NCBI GenBank assembly: GCA_947174955.1
Contig: CAMWKX010000009.1
Coordinates: forward strand, 1-16,265
Origin: an uncultured Clostridia bacterium
GTDB lineage: Bacteria > Bacillota > Clostridia > Christensenellales > Borkfalkiaceae
Direction of reading: 5' to 3'
DNA: 16,265 nucleotides
Positions 1-7,700 of this stretch are shown in pieces. Each line of letters starts with the position of its first letter. Position 1 is the first letter of the stretch. The translations under genes were made by a program, and so were the position numbers. Under the pieces are notes generated by a model, which ran no database searches, was not told the origin of the DNA, and saw only the letters and a program-made list of their open reading frames with translations.

Positions 1-533
1 ACGTGGACGTAATGAGCGATATTTCGGGCATATTCACGGGGCAATTGCAAAATGCCAACCCGATTTCGATGCGCGCGGTGTTCAAAGACGGGCACTCCGA
101 GAACTCTTACGTTACAAAGAAGTTTTCGGCGGAAAAGCAGTTGCCAGCGGGCAAGAAAGTCAGCGTGCTTGCCGACAACGGAACGGCGAGCGCGTCCGAG
201 GCGCTAATCGGCGTGCTGATAGATAACGGCGTTATAGATTACGGAGATATTTACATTTCCGACTTCGGAAGCAAGTATCTCAAATTTTCGGGCACGGCCG
301 AAAAGAACTGCCGCACGTACGGCAAGGGCATAATGCAGTCGACTTTTGTCAACCAGCGCACTAAAGAGGCGTTAAAGCTTACGACGGCAAAGATTTACTG
401 GCCCAAGGGTAAAACGAGTATTCACGACGTTGGACTGACCCCCGAGATGGGTTGCAAGACGGTGCCGACCGAATGGGACGTGACCTTCGGCGATACTCAA
501 CTTAATAAAGCAGTTGAAATGATTTACGGATAA
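1..533 (+). CDS. S41 family C-terminal processing (tail-specific) serine protease, 3' part
   Basis: This is the C-terminal part of an S41 (CtpA/Tsp-type) protease. The reading frame is open at the left edge, so the start and probably the PDZ domain lie outside the window. The diagnostic nucleophile motif GTASASE is encoded near 180-200, and the general-base lysine sits in TYGKGIMQ near 315-338. By comparison with CtpB and Tsp, the catalytic serine is the AGC at 189-191 and the lysine the AAG at 324-326. That spacing is 45 residues rather than the usual 25, because about 20 residues (around ISDFGSKYLKFSG) are inserted between them. The tail IYWPKGKTSIHDVGLTPE is typical of the family. These enzymes are usually exported and cleave proteins at hydrophobic C-termini at the cell surface. 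The gene ends in TAA just before a strong terminator and is convergent with the minus-strand pair. Family assignment is firm; substrate unknown. Confidence 0.92.
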   Translation, partial: VDVMSDISGIFTGQLQNANPISMRAVFKDGHSENSYVTKKFSAEKQLPAGKKVSVLADNGTASASEALIGVLIDNGVIDYGDIYISDFGSKYLKFSGTAEKNCRTYGKGIMQSTFVNQRTKEALKLTTAKIYWPKGKTSIHDVGLTPEMGCKTVPTEWDVTFGDTQLNKAVEMIYG

Positions 534-535
534 TA

Positions 536-565
536 AAAGACCCCCGCCACAAGGCGGGGGTCTTT
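536..565. terminator. Bidirectional intrinsic terminator
   Basis: There is a perfect 13-bp inverted repeat: AAAGACCCCCGCC (536-548), loop ACAA, GGCGGGGGTCTTT (553-565). It lies between the stop of the S41 protease and the stop of the convergent minus-strand gene. A-tracts and T-tracts flank the GC-rich core on both sides, so it can stop transcription from either direction. Confidence 0.93.
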
Positions 566-566
566 A

Positions 567-770
567 TTATCTAGGCTTTTTAAACTTTTTAATGCGCACG
601 GCGTCGAAAACCACGCACACGGAATAGCCTCTTTCGGTGCGCGTTATATCCAGCGAAAATTTGGCGTCGCCGTCGAAATACTCGGCGCATACGCTCTTTA
701 AATCGCAGAGAAAGAGTTCCTTCTCGTCGTCGGTCATCTGTTCGCGGCCGGAAATTACGTCAGTAATCAT
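567..770 (-). CDS. Small MinE-like protein paired with the MinD-like ATPase
   Basis: A 67-residue protein whose ATG overlaps the stop of the upstream MinD-like gene by four bases (ATGA), so the two are translationally coupled. The segment from about residue 20 (FLCDLKSVCAEYFDG, then KFSLDITRTERGYSVCVVFD) has a helix followed by two amphipathic strands. This follows the order and spacing of the MinE topological-specificity domain (helix, acidic turn, charged strand, hydrophobic strand). It ends in a basic tail, VRIKKFKKPR. MinE stimulates MinD ATPase activity and drives its release from membrane. Similarity here is by pattern and gene order only, and the classical N-terminal MinE segment that binds MinD is short or absent. 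It could instead be an unrelated small partner. The coding call is secure; the MinE relationship is moderate. Confidence 0.6.
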   Translation of the reverse strand: MITDVISGREQMTDDEKELFLCDLKSVCAEYFDGDAKFSLDITRTERGYSVCVVFDAVRIKKFKKPR

Positions 771-1498
771 ACGTGCGCCCTCAGCTTGCGTTTAAAATAT
801 CCCGTCACCCCAAGGTACGGCTTTACAGTGCCGTACACTTTCGTGCTTCTTCCGAGTAGCGCTTCCGCCGTCATCTGAAAGGCGCGCTCGGTCGAAGGTC
901 GGATTTTATTGAGCGGCAGGGTCAAATCTTCGGGTATGACCCCTAAAAGCGGCAGCCGCACGACCGAAGCGAACTCCTGCGGGCTGAGCACCGCGCCGCC
1001 GTAAACCAGTCCGCCGTTGACGTTGTTGACGATAAGCCCGACGTTCTCTGCACCGCCGTCTTTGAGCCTCGCCCCGCGCAGCTTTGCCGAGGCGACCGAA
1101 GAGGGGTAGGGCGCGCTTACGACTATCGCCCGTCTGCACGCGCCCGCAGCAACTCCGTCGCATAAAACGACATCGAAGAGTTTTGCGCACTCGTTCACCG
1201 CGGTCATACAGTAGTCGGGGTTTTTCAGCCCGAGGGTGGGCAGCACGTACGCGTTCGGCGAAGCGGGGTGCTGTAAAACCGCCTGCCTGACGCGGCACGC
1301 GCCCTCCTCGGCGTCGGCGAGGGTGTACACGTTCAGCCCCTGCAATCCGCATATTTCAAGCCCGCTCGCGCATTCGCCGTCACCGTCCAAAACGAGGGTG
1401 CGCTCGCCGAGCGCGGCAAGAGCCAGGGCGAGATAAACGGCGCAGGTTGTGGCTCCCGACCCGCCGCGCGCGCTCGCCACGTATATGACTTCGGCCAT
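767..1498 (-). CDS. MinD-like P-loop ATPase with degenerate Walker A motif
   Basis: A 243-residue member of the MinD/ParA (SIMIBI) family, near full MinD length. The N-terminal P-loop reads ARGGSGATT (residues 10-18), where MinD has KGGVGKTT: the signature lysine is Arg11 and the nucleotide-binding lysine is Ala17. The rest follows MinD closely: VLDGDGECASGLEICGLQGLNVYTL (35-60) matches the D-x-D switch I region, VLCDGVAAG (111-119) the switch II D-x-PAG region, VSAPYPSSVASAK (127-139) and LLGVIPEDLTLP (184-195) later MinD blocks. The last residues, GYFKRKLRA, resemble the C-terminal amphipathic membrane-targeting helix. Such Ala substitutions also occur in CpaE/TadZ-like homologues that position pili or septa. 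ATG at 1498 is supported by an AAGGAG ribosome binding site ten bases upstream. First gene of a two-gene operon. Confidence 0.88.
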   Translation of the reverse strand: MAEVIYVASARGGSGATTCAVYLALALAALGERTLVLDGDGECASGLEICGLQGLNVYTLADAEEGACRVRQAVLQHPASPNAYVLPTLGLKNPDYCMTAVNECAKLFDVVLCDGVAAGACRRAIVVSAPYPSSVASAKLRGARLKDGGAENVGLIVNNVNGGLVYGGAVLSPQEFASVVRLPLLGVIPEDLTLPLNKIRPSTERAFQMTAEALLGRSTKVYGTVKPYLGVTGYFKRKLRAHV

Positions 1499-1508
1499 AT
1501 GACAAAAT

Positions 1509-1514
1509 CTCCTT
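1509..1514 (-). promoter_or_regulatory. Ribosome binding site of the MinD-like gene
   Basis: On the minus strand this reads AAGGAG, ten bases upstream of the ATG at 1498. It fixes that start over the longer frame that runs further upstream. Confidence 0.8.
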
Positions 1515-1530
1515 ATCGGTCTTTGCGTCC

Positions 1531-1536
1531 ATTATA
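1531..1536 (-). promoter_or_regulatory. Possible -10 element for the MinD-like operon
   Basis: The minus strand carries TATAAT here, 32 bases upstream of the MinD-like ATG. No TTGACA-like -35 lies at 17-18 bases, where AAAATG or TAAAAT is found. The promoter is therefore weak, activator-dependent or wrongly placed. Confidence 0.35.
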
Positions 1537-1628
1537 TAACTAAGGAAAAGCGACATTTTAAATGAAAAAGTCGTATTCTGTAATAATTTGTTATCCAAAG
1601 TAATATATTTTTATGACAATCGCGCGAT

Positions 1629-1657
1629 AATTCATTTGACAATGAATTCATTTGACA
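1629..1657 (+). repeat. Tandem 13-base direct repeat containing two -35 hexamers
   Basis: AATTCATTTGACA occurs at 1629-1641 and again at 1645-1657, a 16-base period. Each copy contains TTGACA, but only the first is correctly spaced for the -10. The repeats may bind a regulator on the same helix face, or be left from a small duplication. Confidence 0.7.
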
Positions 1658-1664
1658 TTATAAT
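1636..1664 (+). promoter_or_regulatory. Consensus sigma-A promoter of the giant lipoprotein gene
   Basis: TTGACA (1636-1641), a 17-base spacer and TATAAT (1659-1664) make a perfect consensus vegetative promoter. The predicted start of transcription near 1671 leaves a leader of about 56 bases before the ATG at 1727. The region is AT-rich and divergent to the MinD-like operon. Confidence 0.85.
1641..1652. promoter_or_regulatory. Palindromic operator candidate inside the promoter spacer
   Basis: AATGAATTCATT is a perfect 12-bp palindrome placed between the -35 and -10 hexamers. A dimeric repressor bound here would block RNA polymerase. The palindrome is seen directly; the regulatory role is inferred. 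Confidence 0.45.
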
Positions 1665-1726
1665 TAAAATATCACAAGTATCGTCGGAAAGTGTTTTTTG
1701 TCGGTGCTTGCGAGGAGTTATAAACA

Positions 1727-4700
1727 ATGGCAAAGTTTTCAATTAAAAAATTAGCGGTTGCGGCGATATCCGCGGCGGGATTGACGGCTCTCTGTTTCGG
1801 AGCCGCGGGCTGTCTGCCCAAGTCCGTCGATTTATCCGAGCCGGATAACGTGGAAATATCGCGCACGGCGCCACCCGACGACGGCAGTTTACCTACCGCG
1901 CATACGTGTGCCGAAAATCTCGCTTACATAATATACGTTTTCGACAATCAGCCGCAATACCATTCGTATTCGTACGGAGTGACAGGCGCGTCGATAGCGA
2001 CCCAGACAACGCGTAACTTCCGCGACTATAAGGACGGAATACTTTTAAATACCGACCTGACGTATTCGTCGATGGTAAAGGGCGGAACGCAGACGTGTTC
2101 TATGTACAACGACGCGGGCGAGTACGAGGTGTACTTCCGCACCAGCGCCGCTCCAGAAGCTGACACGTTGCCCGCACAGGCATTGTGGAGCGAAGAGGCG
2201 CCCACGTATTTCAACAAAAAAGCATATAATTATACTTACGGACTTCTGCCCAACGAGCTGTTCAACTACATAGTCAACGAACAGAACATTATTTCGAGCG
2301 AGCAGATAAAGGTCAACGGCGACGGCACTTACACGCAGAATTTCAATCTCGACCCCGTGGCTTCGACATACTACTATCAGTTCGGTATGAAGACGAGGGG
2401 CGGACTTTCCGGCTATCCCGACTTCGAGAGCATAACCTTCTCGGTGACCTTCGATAAAGAGTGGCAGATACTTTCCGCCAGAATGCACGAGGTTGCAAAG
2501 GTAAACAAGGGTATCGTCGTTACCTCGGTTTCCGATTTCGAAACGCAGTACTGGTACGGCAACGACCACTTCGACGAAGAGCATTACTCTTACTACGAGA
2601 AATATTTCAAAAATTATCTGGACGACAGCGGAAAACTCGAGCAGGGCGGTCCCAACGACGATAAGCTGACGATTGACGTAACCAACGTGCTTTCCAACGG
2701 CTTCTCGCAGATTATGAACGGCGGCGCGCAGTTCGAGATTGCTTTGAACCTCGGCGCAAACCGTTACGTCGGCTACGCGTTCGTGTCGCTCGACCTCGAA
2801 GACCCGCTCGGAACGCTTGCCATAAAGCTCGGACTCGGCAAAAGCCTCAAAGAGCAGACGCTGTTCATCGAGTACGGCAAGGACGGGCTGGCGGCGTACT
2901 ACGGCAAGGACTTTGCGCTTGAAGCAAACCTTGCGGAAGTAAAGGCGCAGATAGGCGAGCTTGGCGAAATTATAGACAAAATCAAGTCGGCGTTCACCGT
3001 TCCCGGGCAGGAGGCTTCGCCCGAAGTTCAGGCGGAAGAGGGAAGCGACCCTATAACCGACCTTATGAATTCGATGGTGCTCGACGCGGGCGAAAAGCAG
3101 GCGGTGCTCACCCTCGACACGGACGATTTGCTCGGACTGGGCATAGGCATAAACGCAAGGCTCGTCTTCGGTATAAACAATAACAAAATTTCTTTCCGCA
3201 GCGCGACGGTAGGCGATCTGGCTCTCGGCGGCGAAAAGATAGACCTTAGAATAAATCTTGCCACGACGACGGCGCCCGAAATAGAGAGGGAGCCTTCTCA
3301 AACGGGTGCGAACCTCGCAGACTATATAGCCGACGTTCACAAGCTGCTCGGCGCGGATCTGATTAAAGTTGCCGTAACGCTTGACGGCGACGGCGAAAAG
3401 GTGAGCATAGGCGCGCTTAAAGGACTTACCGCCAACGTTACCGCATATGCGGATATCGACGGCGTAACGGTAGGCGCGGAGGCGGACGTTTCCTATACCT
3501 ATAAGGGACATCAGATTTCCGCAAAGGCTAACGTATGGTACGGCTACGACCCGAAAGATAACAACTACGGAAAGGCGATAGTAAGCCTTACCGAATTCAA
3601 CGGCTCGCCAGTAAATCTGAAAATCAAGTGCGACATTAAAGAGGTCGCCGAGGCGGTAAGTACGCTCATCACGTTCGGCGGCGGCGACGGCGGCGAGGCA
3701 ACAAAAGGTCTTGCAGGCATAATAAACGGCGCGCTTTCCTCCGACTTCTCGTCGCTTTTAACCGAAATGTACGCCGACAAGGCGCAGATAAAGGTGGGCG
3801 TGAACGTAGACGCGCTTTTGAATATGCTCGGCCTGAATACGGGAATAGAGTTCGGCTCGTGCACGCTCAAATACGCACGCGGCGAAGAGGACGCCGTTTA
3901 CGGCGGCGGTCTTTCCGCAACCCTTCCCGCGCTCGGACTTAAATTAGAAATCAGCGGCGAGGGCGGTGCGGTTGATCAGCCCGACGATACGGACTGCCTC
4001 GACCTCGTATATCTTATAAACGATATCAAAGAGCTTGCAACTTCCGAGCTTTTGAAGGCGCATATAGCACTGGACGGCGCGGAGCTTGCCAACAGCCTGA
4101 ATATACAGCAGCTCGACGGACTGACCGCGGAGGTTGACATATATCTCAACCTCGAAAGCATAGCGGTTGCCGCCAACCTCGAAGTGGGGTACGCGTACGG
4201 CGAGGACAGAGTTTGCGTAAATCTGTCGGCGTGGTACGACGCGGGCAAGGTTGTTTTAAGCCTCAATGCGGTCAACGGCGCGCCCCTCAACGCAAAGGTC
4301 TACTGCGATATTACCGAAATTAAGGACGCGGTGACCGCGCTGTTGCAGTATGCGGATATTAAGCTTACGCCTTTCGAAAAAGAGGAGAGCGGCGAGAGTG
4401 CAGATATTATTTCCGCAATACTCGGAGCCGACTTCAATTCGCTTCTGCCCGTACTCGAAACGGGTGACGGAACGCTGAAAATCGCCGTGAACGCGGACGA
4501 AGCGCTCGCGCTGTTCGGCATTGACCTTAAAGACGTAAAGATTGGCAACGTAACTCTTGCATACGACCACGGCGCGGACAGCAAGCTGCTTGCAACGATA
4601 CCCGCCTTCGGTCTTACCGCGGACATAAGCGGCGCGGCGGAGGGATTTGCGGAAATGCCCGCACCCGAAAGCTGCCTCGATCTGACCAAGCTCGTAACCA

Positions 4701-7700
4701 CCGTGCAGGCGGTATGGGAGCAGGTTGACCTGATAATCGACAATCAAAGCGTAGCGTTTGAAATGGCGGAAGGCGAAAACTTCCTCTCGCTAGACGGCAT
4801 AGTCGTAGAGATTTGGGGCAAGGGCGAAGTCTGCTGGACGGCGGGAAGCGAATACGTTGCGCTCGACCTTTCGATGTCGATAACCGAGCGGGCGACCGAC
4901 GTTCTCACTTTGAAATTTATCTACGACAAGAACGCCGTAAGCGAACCGCTCGTAAAGCTTGCTCTCAACAACGTGGGCATCGAGATTTACAAAGACGATA
5001 TCGAAAGCGTAAAGAACGGCTTTAACGATGTATATAATAAGGTAACGGCGCTTTTGGGCAAGCAAGCGGAGGAAACTCAGCCTACCGAGCCGGATAACGC
5101 GGGCGTTGTAGGCGGCAACAAATTCAAGGTTACCGACAAACTTCTCGGAACGCTGTTCGGCATACTCGCCGACGACGTCTGGGTTGACGTACTTAACGAT
5201 TTCACGCTTACGACGGACGGCAAATCGGTTGCTCTCGGCTATCTTTCGGACAATGCGTTCGACGTGGAGATAGGCGCGGACGGCGGGCTGTCGCTCTACT
5301 ACGACGGCGCGTTCGGCGACAGGTTCACGCTCAGCGGCGGCATCGACGCAAGCGCGGCGGTCGGCGACCTGAGAGAAGTTATAGACGCAAAGCTTGCAAA
5401 CTGCAACGTTTCCTCGTCCAGGGCGGACGGCAGCGCGCGCTTTATCAAGCTTGCTTACGATTATCTGTTCTCGGCGGTTTCGGCAATCGACGTCACCAAT
5501 ATTTTAGGCTCGGATACGTACACCGTAACGTTCGAACTCAACGGCGAAAATACCAACGTGAACGAACTTAAAAACGTGTACGTGGGCGCGGAAATTTATT
5601 TCACCGGCAAAAACGGTACGCAGCCCAAGCTTGCCGAGGCAAACCTCAATATAGACGCGGCGGGAGTGGTTATTAAGCTCAACGTTATAACCGAACGGCG
5701 CGATAATAACACGCATTTCTTTATCAACCTTTCGCAGGTTATGGACGTAAAGTTGCCCGACCTTAAATTCAAGGCAACGCAGCAGAGCCTGTACGAAACG
5801 TTCGACGTGCTGATATCGACTATCAACAATACGAACATTCTCGATTCCGTCGGCAAGCTTATCGGTTCGACGGACGGCGAAAAGACGGAGGGAAGCGGCG
5901 GCGAAAAGACGGTTATTACCGAAGAACAGTCGGATAAACTCGCAGACCTCATAGCAAAGCTTTTAAGCTTCAGTTTTGACGAAGCGGTAGTGGCAACCGA
6001 GGTTGACGGCGTAACGACGGCGACAATCGATTTGGACAATATCGTAAGACAGCTCGGCTTCGAAACGGGCGCGCTGGGCACGGTTGAGGCGGTTATAAAC
6101 CACAACAACCACTCGATGAAGACGAGCGGTGAAAACGATTGGATATCCCTTGCCTCCGAGCTTGCGGCGCGCCGCGACTACTCGAAGTTCGACAGGGGCG
6201 AATACATTTCGATAGAATTCCTGCCCGATTTAATCGGCGATTTGGTCAAGGTTGCAACAAACGACGAGGGCGATTTACGCACGACGTACACGCTCAGCGG
6301 CAATATCAAGGCGAACCTCGTAAATATTATCGACGTAAACATCGACCCTTGCACGGTGACGGTAGGAATCGGCGAAAACGGCTTGTCCGCTTCCATAGTA
6401 ATGCACGTCAACAAGGCGAAGGTAATAGGTATAGGCATTCCCGAAAGCACGGTGGGCATCACGTATAAAAACGGATTGCTCACGCTAGCCAAGGGACTTA
6501 ACACTTCGACGCCCGAATATAAAGTGGTTACGTTCGACTACTTTATGGACAATATGCTATCGGGCGACGAGCTTTTGAACTGGCTGCTCGAAATCAGCGG
6601 ATGGAGCTTATTCAAGAGCTATCTGCCCGAAATCAAGTCTGGACTTACCACCACGCAGGACGTAAAACTTTACGAAGCGAGCGCAGTCAAGGAAGAGCAG
6701 GAAATTTCGATGTACTCGTTCGTCGACGCGCTCAGAGTGGTAATCGGCGGCTTGCCTACGGCAGAGTTCGGAGATTACGGCGCGCTCGAAAGCGATTTGG
6801 GCGTATACGACAACTACTACGGCTTCGCGCTCAACGCGGGCGCGGTCACGAACGGCGTTCTCACAAAGCTTAACGCGGCTATAACGCGCACGGAAGGCGG
6901 TCTTGATAGAGTGATTGCAAAGGGCGCAATTCAGAGCTACGTAAGCTTCTCGGCGAATTTGCAGTTCAAAAATAACTACAAAGACGAATATCAGCTCGGC
7001 AACACGCTGCAAGGCGAAGTTACCGCGCCCGACCTGTACGAAAAGGCGGTTGCAAAGGCGGCTGAATATGGCTATGTTCCCGATTTCGACTACTTCGAAA
7101 AGATGCCCGATAAGGGCTACGACAGAAAATTCGGCTGTATGTCGGTCACCGCGTCGGGCAGCGGATATTCGGTATCCACTCAGTATTCAAACGTGCTGTA
7201 CTCGCATACGTTGACGATAGTCAAGGCGAACGGCGAAACGGAGGAGAGGTTGGTTCGCCACGGCTCCACCGTATATCTGTACGACAACGCTTACCCCGTA
7301 TACACCGACGAAAGCAAGACGGTAAGAGTGCTGTATTCGGAGAGCGGCGAAGTCGGCGCGGCAAGCCTGATTATGAACGGCGACGTCACCGTTTACGAAA
7401 TCCGCAGAGCGGCTGTGACGGTAGTCGTGCATAACGGCAGTGAAGAGGTCATCGTAAATTCGTTTGTCGACGATAAGGTTCCCACTTCGGTTGCGGGGCT
7501 CGAAACGATAACAAGTCCCGCGTACGAGGACGGTACGGCTGTCGGCGACAACGATATTATCGACGGTAGCAGCAATACCATTCATATCTACGGCACGTTT
7601 GTCAAGACGGAAACGGTAGTTAACTACGTCAAGTACACGTTCAGCGCGCAGACGATGAGCTACACGGCAAGCGGCAGAGCGGCTGGCTTCAACGATTACT

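Noticed and set aside
2045..3511. A 488-codon open frame on the minus strand inside the lipoprotein gene
   Set aside because: It is antisense to a gene with clear signal peptide, repeats and coding bias. Its composition (rich in Arg, Val, Tyr, no domains) is that of a reverse-frame shadow, and it has no ribosome binding site.
3655..3710. A simple-sequence repeat around GGCGGCGACGGCGGCGAGG in the lipoprotein gene
   Set aside because: It is a short glycine/aspartate linker in frame, irregular, and not long enough for a phase-variable tract.
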